Under the pieces are notes generated by a model. The model did no database searches. It had not been told where the DNA came from and saw only the letters and a list, made by a program, of their open reading frames with translations. A program made the translations under genes and the position numbers. This document shows, in pieces, positions 43,809 through 52,897 of a DNA stretch of 64,000 bases (its first letter is position 1; every line of letters starts with the position of its first letter). The DNA lies in NCBI RefSeq assembly GCF_000422285.1, contig NZ_AULM01000009.1, positions 62,001 to 126,000 of the forward strand. The letters run 5' to 3'. This DNA is from Desulfatiglans anilini DSM 4660. Its GTDB lineage: Bacteria > Desulfobacterota > DSM-4660 > Desulfatiglandales > Desulfatiglandaceae.

Positions 43809-44228
43809 ATGGTCTCATCTGAAAAGGGGCGGGTCACCCTTCCTGCTGCTTTGGAAAACCTGGAGGATTTCAAGGAGTTCATCGTCCAGAATGCCGAAAA
43901 GGCCGGCCTGGATCCTCAGAAAACGATGGAAATGGAACTCGCCGCAGACGAAATCCTGACCAACATCATCTCCTACGCATACAGAGGCACATCCGGGGAT
44001 ATCACGGTAACCTGCGGGACCGATGAAGAAGGACGGTTCGTCGTGGAAACAGCCGATGCAGGGGAACCGTTCAATCCTCTTCTGGCGGATATGCCGGATG
44101 TCTCGGCCTCCCTCGAGCAGCGCGAGATCGGGGGGCTGGGCCTCTTTCTAGTCAAAAAGATGGTCGACGAAACCCGCTATGAACGGCGGAACGCCCGCAA
44201 TATTTTGCGTCTTTACAAAAAGGTTTGA
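43809..44228 (+). CDS. RsbW/SpoIIAB-like serine kinase (HATPase_c_2)
   Basis: The 139-residue protein has the GHKL motifs of this family: an N-box with ELAADEILTNIISYAY, a G1-like VETADAGEPFNPL and GGLGLFLVKKMVD. It is the probable partner of the STAS protein encoded 142 bp upstream. No sigma factor or response-regulator phosphatase is adjacent, so the target is unknown. The start at 43809 is favoured by GAAGGGAAG just upstream; an ATG at 43785 lacks such a site. Confidence 0.85.
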   Translation: MVSSEKGRVTLPAALENLEDFKEFIVQNAEKAGLDPQKTMEMELAADEILTNIISYAYRGTSGDITVTCGTDEEGRFVVETADAGEPFNPLLADMPDVSASLEQREIGGLGLFLVKKMVDETRYERRNARNILRLYKKV

Positions 44229-44310
44229 AACCCTCCCGTCTATCCTGTCGCATCTTCGCCAGTGTGAGACTCCTCTTTTGCAGCGCTCACGGCCTCGCCT
44301 GGGTCATTTT

Positions 44311-44340
44311 TTGATGGACCGCCGTTTCGATCATGTTATA
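44311..44340 (+). promoter_or_regulatory. Possible promoter for the L,D-transpeptidase gene
   Basis: TTGATG (44311-44316) and GTTATA (44335-44340) lie 18 bp apart in the 231-bp gap upstream of the transpeptidase gene. The fit is weak to moderate. Confidence 0.25.
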
Positions 44341-44459
44341 TTCGGAGCAGCATGCCAGACTGGGCGAAAGTCGAGTGAATCGCTTCTCTCCCAGCCCGTC
44401 GGGCGACAAGAACGGTGCCATTCAGCGTTCCATCAACCCTGCGACGGAAAAGGAGCCTT

Positions 44460-46160
44460 TTGAAACCGAACCTGTCTTCGAAAACGCGGCTGCATCTCAT
44501 CGCTCTGCTGATCATCCTGATTACCGTCGTGCCGCGGATTTCGTCAGCCCGGTTCCCCTTGCTCTTCCAGGAAACTCAATTCAAGCTCAAGGCCTTGATC
44601 CAAGCAGAGACACGCGGGAAAGAACTCGTCTGCTCCGGTGAAATCATCTGTGGAATCCTTTTCATTCCGGACTTCTATGCCTCCCGTGACTATCGCCCGG
44701 CGTGGGGGCTCGAAAAACAGGATTACCGGAATGCCGAGGAGGTGATCTCCTCCATCCAGCAGGCCGATGAGGACGGATTGGCGCCCTCCGACTACCACCT
44801 CGGCAACCTGAGCCGGATGATACAGGCCATCCAGAGGGCCTATCGGGAAGACACCGGACCCTCAGCTCAAGACCTTGCAGAGGCCGATCTGCTCCTGACC
44901 GACGCTTTCCTGCTGTTCGGTTCCCATCTGCTCGGCGGACGGGTCAACCCCGAAACAATCCACACAGAATGGAAGGCTTTCAGGCACAATGCCGATATGT
45001 CGGCGATCCTTTCGAAGGCGCTTGAAGAGCATTCCGTCGGTGCGACACTGGATCGCCTTCGTCCGCCCCATCCGGGGTACAAGGCCCTCAAGGAAGCGCT
45101 GGCGAAACGCCGCGATGAGGCGCCCACGGGCGGATGGCCCGAAGTGCCCCCCGGACCGACACTGCGGATGGGCGACCAGGATCCGCGAGTCGCCGCGTTG
45201 CGGCAGCGGCTGGCCGCCGAGGGTTATCCCCTTTTCGATATGGGCGATCCGACGTATTTCGACGGGGTGCTCAAGCAGGCCATCGCGGATTTTCAAAAGG
45301 TCAACGGCCTCGCCGTTGACGGCGTAGTTGGAAGAAACACCCTTTACGCCTTGAACCTACCCCCTGAAGCCCGAATCCGCCAGATTGAAATCAACCTCGA
45401 GCGGTGGCGGTGGATTCCCAGAGAGCTCGGATATCGGCATATCCTCGTCAATATAGCGGGTTTCAGTCTGCAGATGGTGGAACACGAAAAGCCCGTGGGG
45501 CGAATGAGGGTCGTCGTAGGCAGGCCCTACAGAAAAACGCCCGTTTTCAGCAGCGAAATGACCTACCTGGTCTTCAACCCATACTGGAACGTACCCCACA
45601 AACTGGCCGTCGAAGACATCGCCCCCCTGGTGCGGAAGGATCCGGGCTATCTCATACGCCAGGGGATCAAGGTCCTGAGCGGTTGGGAGGAAAGCTCTGC
45701 AGAGATCGACCCCGCCTCGATCGACTGGTCACAGGTCACGAAACAAAACTTCCCATACCGCATGAGGCAAAACCCCGGCCCGCTCAACGCGCTCGGGTCC
45801 ATCAAATTCATGTTCCCCAACAAGTATTCGGTTTATCTGCACGACACACCCAAACGATATCTTTTCGACCGAAGCATCAGGGGATTCAGCTCCGGGTGCA
45901 TCCGTGTCGAAAAACCTTTGGAACTCGCTCTCTTTCTCTTGAAAGAGTCAAACGGCTGGACGATCGAACGGATACAGGAGGCCATAGACGCCCGCGTAAC
46001 CCGCACCGTCTCTCTTTCCAAACCTGTGCCCATTCATCTGCTTTACTGGACCGCCTGGATCGATGCGGATGGGGAGCTGCGTTTCTGCAATGACATTTAC
46101 GATCGCGACGCTGCCCTCGACATAGCCCTGAGGAAACGCCCCACCGCCGCCGATCGGTGA
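44460..46160 (+). CDS. Periplasmic L,D-transpeptidase, YcbB (LdtD)-like
   Basis: The 566-residue protein has an N-terminal membrane signal (about 10-28), a scaffold domain (QADEDGLAPSDYHLGNL), a peptidoglycan-binding domain (FQKVNGLAVDGVVGRNTLYALN) and a YkuD catalytic domain with His and Cys480 in RSIRGFSSGCIRVEKP. Such enzymes make 3-3 cross-links in peptidoglycan. The TTG at 44460 is chosen because AAAGGAG ends 5 bases upstream and the product then begins with a clean signal sequence; an upstream GTG at 44415 adds 15 residues without a ribosome site. Confidence 0.92.
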   Translation: MKPNLSSKTRLHLIALLIILITVVPRISSARFPLLFQETQFKLKALIQAETRGKELVCSGEIICGILFIPDFYASRDYRPAWGLEKQDYRNAEEVISSIQQADEDGLAPSDYHLGNLSRMIQAIQRAYREDTGPSAQDLAEADLLLTDAFLLFGSHLLGGRVNPETIHTEWKAFRHNADMSAILSKALEEHSVGATLDRLRPPHPGYKALKEALAKRRDEAPTGGWPEVPPGPTLRMGDQDPRVAALRQRLAAEGYPLFDMGDPTYFDGVLKQAIADFQKVNGLAVDGVVGRNTLYALNLPPEARIRQIEINLERWRWIPRELGYRHILVNIAGFSLQMVEHEKPVGRMRVVVGRPYRKTPVFSSEMTYLVFNPYWNVPHKLAVEDIAPLVRKDPGYLIRQGIKVLSGWEESSAEIDPASIDWSQVTKQNFPYRMRQNPGPLNALGSIKFMFPNKYSVYLHDTPKRYLFDRSIRGFSSGCIRVEKPLELALFLLKESNGWTIERIQEAIDARVTRTVSLSKPVPIHLLYWTAWIDADGELRFCNDIYDRDAALDIALRKRPTAADR

Positions 46161-46170
46161 GAACCGCCGC

Positions 46171-46977
46171 CTATTTGCCTTTGAATTGCGGCGGCCGCTT
46201 TTCCCTGAACGCCTGGATGGCCTCCATCAGATCTTCGGAAGGCAGCTGGGCGGCGTTTTTCTGCGCCACATACTGAAGCCCGGCCTGAACTCCGAAATCC
46301 CGGCTGTGAAGCGCCACATCCTTGACTCCCTGTACCGCCAGCGGCGGCAGCGCGGCAATGTCCTCGGCGAGACGGGAAGCCTCCTCTATCAGGCCCTTTT
46401 GCCCTTCACTCAACCGGGTAATGAAACCCATCCTGAGGGCTTCATCCGCGCTGAAGTCCCTTCCGGTCAAAGCCAGCTCCATGAACCACCCCTGCCCGAC
46501 GAGCGACGGGAACCGCTGCAGCGTGCCAAGATCGGCGATAATGCCCATGCGGGTCTCCCGAATCGAAAAAACGGCATCCCGGCTGGCTATACGGATATCG
46601 CAAGCGCAGGCGAGATCGACCCCGCCGCCGATGCAGTGTCCGTGTATCGCCGCAATAACCGGTTTGCGGCATCGTTCGAGCCACGAGATGCTTTCCTGGA
46701 AACGAACGATGGTCCGGCGCACCGTCTCGCGATCCCTCGCCCCGCCGCCCTGCAGCATCCCCGAAAGATCCGCGAGATCGATCCCCGCTGTAAAGCTCTT
46801 GCCTTCGGCGCGTATGACCACCACCCTGACCTCCGGATCCCGATCCAGTTCACAAGCGCATTCCTCGAGTTCGTCAAAAAACCCGGTCCCCAAGGCATTG
46901 CGTTTTTCGGGCCTATCCATGATCAACCACGCCACATGATGATGCCTTTCGATCCTGATCGATTTATTTTCCGACAC
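46171..46977 (-). CDS. Enoyl-CoA hydratase/isomerase family protein, dienoyl-CoA isomerase (ECH1)-like
   Basis: The 268-residue crotonase has the oxyanion region AIHGHCIGGGVDLACACDIRIAS and, in place of the hydratase acidic pair, the ECH1-like RETRMGIIADLGTLQRFP, whose Glu and Asp fit a delta3,5-delta2,4-dienoyl-CoA isomerase. It would act in beta-oxidation of unsaturated or aromatic-derived acyl-CoAs. The GTG start at 46977 follows AGGAGG; an ATG five codons upstream overlaps that site. It is convergent with the transpeptidase gene, 10 bp apart. Confidence 0.85.
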   Translation of the reverse strand: MSENKSIRIERHHHVAWLIMDRPEKRNALGTGFFDELEECACELDRDPEVRVVVIRAEGKSFTAGIDLADLSGMLQGGGARDRETVRRTIVRFQESISWLERCRKPVIAAIHGHCIGGGVDLACACDIRIASRDAVFSIRETRMGIIADLGTLQRFPSLVGQGWFMELALTGRDFSADEALRMGFITRLSEGQKGLIEEASRLAEDIAALPPLAVQGVKDVALHSRDFGVQAGLQYVAQKNAAQLPSEDLMEAIQAFREKRPPQFKGK

Positions 46978-47323
46978 CTCACACCTCCTCATTTCTATGC
47001 GGGGGCACTTCCACCTGCCCCTTCACACACCGATCCATCCACACCGCGAGGGGGAAATCGATAGCTTCCCCCGAAACGTATCGTCAACCCCGCCAGGACG
47101 CCGAAAATCCTTTCGTGCCGGTGCCTCCTCGCCTCGAAACACTTCACGGACGGACCAACCGGCGGTCTAAAAGGCGGGCTCTCCTGTTTGACGCCGAAAA
47201 TACCTTAAAAACGATGGACCACGCAAGCGCTGATCGTTCTGCCTTTGACATTCATCTCCTCGATCGGATATGTAATGGTGGTTCCGAAGAAAAGCGACCA
47301 ACCGGGAATACGTCCCTACCGAG
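46978..47323. other. Intergenic region before repeat R7
   Basis: No convincing gene. A frame at 47115-47438 runs into the repeat and its second half is translated repeat sequence, so I reject it. No RNA gene is recognised. Confidence 0.4.
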
Positions 47324-47548
47324 TGTCCTTCCGGAAACGGATTCCCGGTGCTACCCGGTTTCCAATCCGGAAATGAGGATTTTTCTTCACACGCTTCGCG
47401 TGCTCAGTCCCACCGCTTCGCGGCGGGTCCCGGTTTAGCTAATGCTAATGAAATAAAGCGTTTATGCGGAGGAGACCTGCAGGTCGCCCCACAAGCAAAC
47501 GTGCAGATTGACGCCGAGATTGGCCAAAAGGATCATTTCCGGATTATA
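47324..47548 (+). repeat. Dispersed structured repeat, copy R7
   Basis: Full-length copy: a decayed outer half-repeat (GTCCTTCCGGAAACGGATTCCC), the core start TTTCCAATCCGGAAATGAGG, hairpin 1 CACGC-TTC-GCGTG, hairpin 2 CCCACCGC-TTC-GCGGCGGG, the middle pair TTTAGCTAAT/ATTGGCCAAA (two mismatches), a central hairpin GGAGACCTGCAGGTCGCC and the right end TCATTTCCGGATTATA. It ends 71 bp before the UbiA-type gene. Confidence 0.85.
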
Positions 47549-47619
47549 AACCTCGGCTGCGGCCAAACAGGCACCAGTTTGTCACCCCATCAGCGTAGCT
47601 TTCGGAAAGGATTTGTTTT

Positions 47620-48522
47620 TTGCAGAAATCAAAGGCTATCGTCCACCTGCTGAGGCCGCACCAATATGTCAAAAACGGCTTCATCTGGCTCCCTGTTTTC
47701 TTCGCTCACAAACTCAACGACCTCGCTGCCGTCCAACACACCTTTTATGCCTTCGTTATTTTTTGCCTGGCAGCAAGTAGTGTTTATGTATTAAACGACA
47801 TCATTGATCGTGAATCCGATAGAAACCACCCGGTGAAAAGGGAAAGACCGCTAGCGAAAGGTATCCTGAGCAGCGCTGAAGCCTATTTAATCTTTTTCAT
47901 CCTTATATCTTTTTCATTTACATTTTCAATATTTACTCTATCATATCATTTTGCGGCAATTATTGCATGCTATATTGTTATAAATGTTTTTTATTCAATT
48001 TATTTGAAAAACATTGCGATCATCGATATATTCTGCATAGCAACCGGTTTCGTTCTAAGGGTATTTGCAGGTGCTACAGCATCCAATGTTCCTGTAAGCC
48101 ATTGGATAATTATCATGACATTTTTACTTGCTGTCTTGATAGCACTGGGTAAGCGAAGAGATGATATAATGATATCTGATTCATCCATTGAGATAAGAAA
48201 ATCTTTGAAAGGATATAACCTTGATTTCATCTCTCTTAGCATGGTCATTATGTCATCTGTTGTAATTGTCTCATATATTCTATACTGTGTATCGAGTGAA
48301 GTCGTTCAGAAATACAATACAGAAAATCTCTACCTGACTTCCTTCTGGGTCCTTCTAGGCATTCTGCGTTATATGCAGCTTGTCTTTGTGCACAAGAAGG
48401 GCGGTGCGCCAACGTCGATCCTTTTACATGACTATTTTCTATGGATTGTTATTACCGGGTGGATATTCACCTTTTACTGGCTGATCTATGGCAATGGATC
48501 AAAAATATTGACCGGCCATTGA
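47620..48522 (+). CDS. UbiA-type prenyl-phosphate phosphoribosyltransferase (decaprenyl-phosphate phosphoribosyltransferase-like)
   Basis: The 300-residue protein is a UbiA-fold membrane enzyme with about nine segments. Its first catalytic motif NDIIDRESDRNHP (Asn59, Asp60, Asp63, Asp67) followed by VKRERPLAKG is the pattern of the phosphoribosyltransferase branch (Rv3806c-like), which moves ribose-5-phosphate from PRPP to a polyprenyl phosphate. The dprE1 and dprE2 genes downstream support this reading over quinone biosynthesis. The gene is much AT-richer than its surroundings, suggesting transfer. The start at 47620 is a TTG. Confidence 0.85.
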   Translation: MQKSKAIVHLLRPHQYVKNGFIWLPVFFAHKLNDLAAVQHTFYAFVIFCLAASSVYVLNDIIDRESDRNHPVKRERPLAKGILSSAEAYLIFFILISFSFTFSIFTLSYHFAAIIACYIVINVFYSIYLKNIAIIDIFCIATGFVLRVFAGATASNVPVSHWIIIMTFLLAVLIALGKRRDDIMISDSSIEIRKSLKGYNLDFISLSMVIMSSVVIVSYILYCVSSEVVQKYNTENLYLTSFWVLLGILRYMQLVFVHKKGGAPTSILLHDYFLWIVITGWIFTFYWLIYGNGSKILTGH

Positions 48523-48880
48523 TTGCACTTTGCAAACCCGTATCATGATGACGCAACACACTGGATCATGATTTCTCAGCTCGCGGAAGATCTTCGAGAT
48601 GCAGGCCCCGAGGCCTTTCCACAATCCCATCAGCAGCGTTTATGGCTCCAGGCAAGCACAGAGATCTCCTGCCGCATAACGCCCGGATTTTTTCAGCAAG
48701 ACCCGGTGTCGGCAGGGTTGTCCCAATCCAGACTGGCTTTTCTTGCCTGCACCTGACAAAATGAACTTAGGCACACGCAGCGGTTTAACGGTCTGGAGAA
48801 AGCAGTCGGAGGTGCTGGATCAAGTGTTTCCGCTGGAAATACAGGCGCAAATCCGGTAGAAAAGCTCTTTGGGGGTATGC
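48523..48880. other. Intergenic region between the UbiA-type gene and dprE1
   Basis: No convincing gene. A 77-codon frame starting right after the UbiA stop lacks a ribosome site and protein-like features. In mycobacteria a phosphatase gene (Rv3807c type) accompanies this pathway; none is visible here. Confidence 0.45.
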
Positions 48881-50188
48881 GTGAGAAACGTTTCGGGATG
48901 GGGAAGATTCCCCCGCATAGAATGCCAGGCGCTCCGATTCGACACCCGGAAGCAGTTGATGGACCAGTTGGACCGCCTCGAAGGCGGTATTGTCTTCGCC
49001 CGCGGAAGGAGTTACGGCGACAGCGCCCTGGCCTCCCAAGTCCTTCTGACAAACCGTTTTGACAGGGTTTTGGATTTCAATACCGACGAAGGGATCATCA
49101 CCTGCCAGAGCGGCATGACCCTGGCAGAAATCATCCAGGCTTTCCTTCCTCGGCAATGGTTCTTGAAGGTCACACCCGGGACCAAGGCCGTCAGCGTAGG
49201 CGGAGCCATTGCCGGAGACGTTCACGGCAAAAACCATCATATTCAGGGTTGTTTCAGTGAAAGCGTGATCTCCTTCAACCTGCTCGTTCCGAGCGGTGAA
49301 ATTTTGACGTGCAGCCGCACCGAAAATCCAGAATTGTTTCACGCGACCTGCGGGGGCATGGGCCTGACGGGCGTCATTCTGGAAGCCACCCTCGAACTCC
49401 GGCGTGTGCCGGGCCCCAATATAGCTGAGAAACGGTTTCGTTGCAGCAGCCTTGAAGAGGTTCTCGAGCGATTCGACGAAAATCGTCATGTGACCTATTC
49501 GGTGGCATGGATCGATTGTCTCGCACGCGGCCGTAGCCAGGGGCGCTCGATTCTCATGTGTGGCGAACATGCCCCCGGAGAGGCCGCTGAAAAACCTGTG
49601 CGTCGGCCCCGCAGACATTCGATGCCTTTCCCTCTTCCGGGTTTCCTCATGAACAGATGGTCCGTTTCCCTGTTCAACCACTACTATTTCGATCAGTGCC
49701 CAGCCAAAACGACCGAGAAGATTGTCGACCTCGACGTCTTCTTTTACCCTTTGGACTCGATCGATAACTGGAACCGTCTATATGGATCGACCGGTTTTAC
49801 CCAGTATCAATGTGTCCTCCCAAAGGAAACCGGCAAGAAAGGACTGCGGGCCATCCTGGACAAAACGGCAGAGGCAGGACTCGGCTCGTTCCTCGCCGTA
49901 CTCAAACTGCTTGGACCCGCCAACGACAATATGCTCTCCTTTCCCCTGGAAGGATATACGCTGGCGCTCGATTTCAGGATCGAACCGAAGCTTTTCCCCT
50001 TTTTGGAGAGGCTGGACCGAATCGTCCTCGACCATGGCGGCAGGCTGTATCTCAGCAAAGATGTGCGTATGCCGCGGCACGTATTCCAAGCAGGGTATCA
50101 AAACTGCGAACGTTTCCGGGCGTTGAGAGAACGCTACGGCATGAAACGCAAATTCCATTCACTGCAGTCCAAACGTCTGGGGATCTGA
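48881..50188 (+). CDS. dprE1: Decaprenylphosphoryl-beta-D-ribose 2'-oxidase, DprE1-like FAD enzyme
   Basis: The 435-residue protein has the N-terminal FAD-binding pattern of DprE1 (VSGWGRFPRIE; FARGRSYGDSALA; GDVHGKNHHIQGCFSESV) and a C-terminal cap domain with SFLAVLKLLGPAN and LSFPLEGYTLALDF. DprE1 oxidises the 2'-hydroxyl of the polyprenyl ribose. In my recall the mycobacterial Cys387, target of benzothiazinones, lies where this protein has Ala362 (GYTLALDF). The GTG at 48881, preceded by GGGGGT, is chosen over a TTG 12 bases upstream. It ends 2 bp before dprE2. Confidence 0.88.
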   Translation: MRNVSGWGRFPRIECQALRFDTRKQLMDQLDRLEGGIVFARGRSYGDSALASQVLLTNRFDRVLDFNTDEGIITCQSGMTLAEIIQAFLPRQWFLKVTPGTKAVSVGGAIAGDVHGKNHHIQGCFSESVISFNLLVPSGEILTCSRTENPELFHATCGGMGLTGVILEATLELRRVPGPNIAEKRFRCSSLEEVLERFDENRHVTYSVAWIDCLARGRSQGRSILMCGEHAPGEAAEKPVRRPRRHSMPFPLPGFLMNRWSVSLFNHYYFDQCPAKTTEKIVDLDVFFYPLDSIDNWNRLYGSTGFTQYQCVLPKETGKKGLRAILDKTAEAGLGSFLAVLKLLGPANDNMLSFPLEGYTLALDFRIEPKLFPFLERLDRIVLDHGGRLYLSKDVRMPRHVFQAGYQNCERFRALRERYGMKRKFHSLQSKRLGI

Positions 50189-50190
50189 TC

Positions 50191-50925
50191 ATGCGTATTC
50201 TTATCCTGGGAGCCAATTCGGACATCGCCCGCGCTGTAGCAAGGACATTTGCCAGAGAGGAAAAGGCGGATTTCCTTCTCGCCTCAAGAGACAGGGAACA
50301 ACTCGAAGAACAGGCCGTGGACCTTGCCAACCGCTATGAAATCAGCGCCGAGGTCGTCCCTCTGGATGCCACCGATTTCGACACGCACTCCGTCTTCTAT
50401 GAAAAGCTGGAGCCAAAACCCGATGGCGTCATCGCCGCGTTCGGCTATATGGGGGAGCAGGATCGGGCACAGCGCGATTTTCAGGAGGCGCGCAAAATCG
50501 TCGAAACAAATTATCTCGGCACTGTCAGTCTGCTCGAGATCGCCGCCGCAGACCTGGAAACCCGCCATCGCGGTTTTATCATCGGGATAAGCTCGGTTGC
50601 CGGTGAAAGAGGGCGTGCCAGCAATTATATCTATGGATCTGCGAAAGGAGCTGTAACCATTTATCTGAGCGGTCTGAGAAATAGGCTGAACAAAAAACAC
50701 ATTCAGGTTATGACCGTCCTTGCCGGTTTTGTCGACACCAAAATGACGGAACACATGCGCCTGCCCGGCTTATTGACTGCAAGTACCGATGAAGTCGCTG
50801 AGGACATATACCGAGCCTACAAAAAGGGACGTTCGATTGTTTATACAAGGTGGTATTGGCGCTGGATCATGCTGATCATTAAATCCATTCCGGAATTTCT
50901 GTTCAAAAAGCTGTCCATAGGTTGA
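50191..50925 (+). CDS. dprE2: Decaprenylphosphoryl-D-2-keto erythropentose reductase, DprE2-like SDR
   Basis: The 244-residue short-chain dehydrogenase has the cofactor motif GANSDIARAVA, the catalytic Ser/Tyr/Lys set (ISSVAG; YGSAKGAV) and the DprE2-type C-terminus with a membrane-leaning helix (RWIMLIIKSIPEFLFKK). It reduces the 2-keto intermediate made by DprE1 to give the arabinose donor. It follows dprE1 by 2 bp. A longer in-frame extension upstream overlaps dprE1 and is rejected. Confidence 0.87.
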   Translation: MRILILGANSDIARAVARTFAREEKADFLLASRDREQLEEQAVDLANRYEISAEVVPLDATDFDTHSVFYEKLEPKPDGVIAAFGYMGEQDRAQRDFQEARKIVETNYLGTVSLLEIAAADLETRHRGFIIGISSVAGERGRASNYIYGSAKGAVTIYLSGLRNRLNKKHIQVMTVLAGFVDTKMTEHMRLPGLLTASTDEVAEDIYRAYKKGRSIVYTRWYWRWIMLIIKSIPEFLFKKLSIG

Positions 50926-51157
50926 TTTTCCCGCCCTCTTATGCCATGCCTAAAAATCATTTCCGGGTGGGCTATCCCATGAAATGGCTTTTTGTTCGGG
51001 GTCATAGAAAAGCAACCGAACGGTTTCTCGCTGGATAAAGCAGGTATATTCTTAAATTATTTCGAATGGATGAACAATGACTGTCATACTAAAACAAGCA
51101 GGTCGCTTTACTCTTTGAAAGTAAAACAGCACAGCAGAACTTTGAAAGAAGGGATCC
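50926..51157. other. Intergenic region with a decayed repeat end
   Basis: AAAAATCATTTCCGGGTGGG at 50952-50971 matches the right end of the dispersed repeat; the rest of the element is missing. No gene is recognised. Confidence 0.4.
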
Positions 51158-52897
51158 TTGCTCTCTCCATTATCGAATCCTTCTAAAATCCGCTTGCAAT
51201 TGGCGGGCATTCTTCTCCTTGTGGGGATAGGACATGCCGCATGCCTGTTCGGATTTTTTCTTGCGGATGATTTTTATAATCTCAACAATGCGTTAAAAGG
51301 CGGGTGGTCTCTCGATAATATCACCAAAGGTTTCTTGATCGACAACTATTGCTTTCAGGACGGCTGGACGCCTCCCTTTCTTTCCCATTTCACTCTCCAT
51401 TATTTCAGACCGGTCTTTGTCTTCTCTCTGCTCCTGGATCATGCTCTTTGGGGATTCAATGCCTGGGGGTACCATCTGACCAATATCCTGCTCCATCTCA
51501 TGGTTGCAGGATCCCTGTTCGGTGTTCTGCGCGAGTGGCTCCCGTCCCAAGACACCATGGCCCTTTCTGGAGCGGCTTTTTATGGACTCATGCCCTATCA
51601 CGGCATGAGCGTGGCATGGATTTCCGGACGAACCGAAATACTGGCGGCGCTGGGAATGATGGTTTCCCTGTGGACATTTCTTCGATTCAGCCGCAGTCAC
51701 AGGGTCACCCCGTATGTTCTTTCGTTGACGGCTGGCCTTTTCGGACTGCTGTCCAAGGAGACAGCCGTGGTTTTGCCGCTCCTGCTGACCGCGGCATGGA
51801 AATTCCGCTTCAACCAGCGCCGCTTTTCATTTCTTTGGCTTGTGCCCCACTATCTTCTCCTGATCCCCTATTTGACGGCCCGCGCCATGATCCTGGATGG
51901 ATTTCCGGTTCCTCCGTCATCCATCTATTATCATAGCCTCGATGACCCGGGCTTTGCCCTGTGGGCCTTCGCAAAGGCGACAGCGGTATTTTATGATTTG
52001 TTTTTGCACATGCCTCTTGTTTTCCCAACCGAAATGATCCTTGAGCAAAGGCCTTTCATCCTGGCGATTCTCGCTGGGGGGGCGATCGCGCTGGTTCTGA
52101 AGATGTCGTTCATCATTCGCCGCCACCCGGATAACCGGGTTCGACGCACAGCCTTGTTTGCCCTGTGTTGGGCGGTTCTTCCCATGCTGCCGACTGCACC
52201 GATTCTGATTGCGCCTATCTATTTCTACTTTTCTCTGGCCGGCGTAACGCTGTTTTACCTCACGCTATGGGAATGTCTTTCAAGGCCAGGACATGTCCTC
52301 GATCCATTCCACGGCAAGCGGCGCAAGCGCCTCACCTACGGCTTGCTGATCAGTTTCGCAATTGCACTCCAAATCGGGAACGGGCTCTACTTATCGGGGT
52401 CCCTGCATGCAAAACGGCTGCTCAATCAGATAGCCGACGCGGTACGCTCCTATCCCCCGGCGCAAAAGGTCTATCTGATCGATTCTCCGTTCATCTCCGG
52501 TCCATCCAAGGCTGGATTCGAGCTGCTCTGGCCCCAGCATCCTTTCAAATTGTATTTTCTTTCCGTACACCCCCAAGAATGGCGCAGGACCGGGGCGCCT
52601 TCCCGCATACGCCAATTAGACCCTTACACCCTTGAAATCACCGCTGTTGACCGCCCCTATGCCGCTGTGGGCGGGGCCTTCGCCATGGGAATCACTGAAC
52701 GAAGCACCATCCAGCCCGGCGCCGTTTTCAAAACGGATGATTACTCGATTACCTTGACTGAAGTCACAGCATCTGGACCACGCGGGCTTCGGGGCGTAAA
52801 ACAGTTCGTTTTTCGTTTCGAAACGGCGATCAAAAGCCCTGGCAGACTGTTTTTCTTCTATCGGGACGGGTCCTTTCACCCTTTCAACCCGTTTTGA
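51158..52897 (+). CDS. Multi-spanning membrane protein, GT-C glycosyltransferase type
   Basis: The 579-residue protein has about ten membrane segments and an N-terminal loop with an aspartate pair (FFLADDFYNLNN, Asp37-Asp38), the layout of GT-C glycosyltransferases that use polyprenyl-phosphate sugars. A loop with WISGRTEILAALG follows, and the C-terminal soluble domain ends RLFFFYRDGSFHPFNPF. The minus-strand gene at 56778-58682 encodes a paralogue with the same plan. Close to dprE1/dprE2, it is a candidate arabinosyltransferase, but the sugar is inference. The TTG start follows GAAAGAAGGGA. Confidence 0.75.
   Translation: MLSPLSNPSKIRLQLAGILLLVGIGHAACLFGFFLADDFYNLNNALKGGWSLDNITKGFLIDNYCFQDGWTPPFLSHFTLHYFRPVFVFSLLLDHALWGFNAWGYHLTNILLHLMVAGSLFGVLREWLPSQDTMALSGAAFYGLMPYHGMSVAWISGRTEILAALGMMVSLWTFLRFSRSHRVTPYVLSLTAGLFGLLSKETAVVLPLLLTAAWKFRFNQRRFSFLWLVPHYLLLIPYLTARAMILDGFPVPPSSIYYHSLDDPGFALWAFAKATAVFYDLFLHMPLVFPTEMILEQRPFILAILAGGAIALVLKMSFIIRRHPDNRVRRTALFALCWAVLPMLPTAPILIAPIYFYFSLAGVTLFYLTLWECLSRPGHVLDPFHGKRRKRLTYGLLISFAIALQIGNGLYLSGSLHAKRLLNQIADAVRSYPPAQKVYLIDSPFISGPSKAGFELLWPQHPFKLYFLSVHPQEWRRTGAPSRIRQLDPYTLEITAVDRPYAAVGGAFAMGITERSTIQPGAVFKTDDYSITLTEVTASGPRGLRGVKQFVFRFETAIKSPGRLFFFYRDGSFHPFNPF

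Noticed and set aside
47115-47438. A 107-codon frame ending in NPEMRIFLHTLRVLSPTASRRVPV
   Set aside because: The second half is translated repeat sequence; the same peptide appears in other copies because the DNA is repeated, not because a protein is conserved.
48523-48756. A 77-codon frame right after the UbiA-type gene as a missing phosphatase
   Set aside because: It is too short for a PAP2-type phosphatase and lacks its motifs.
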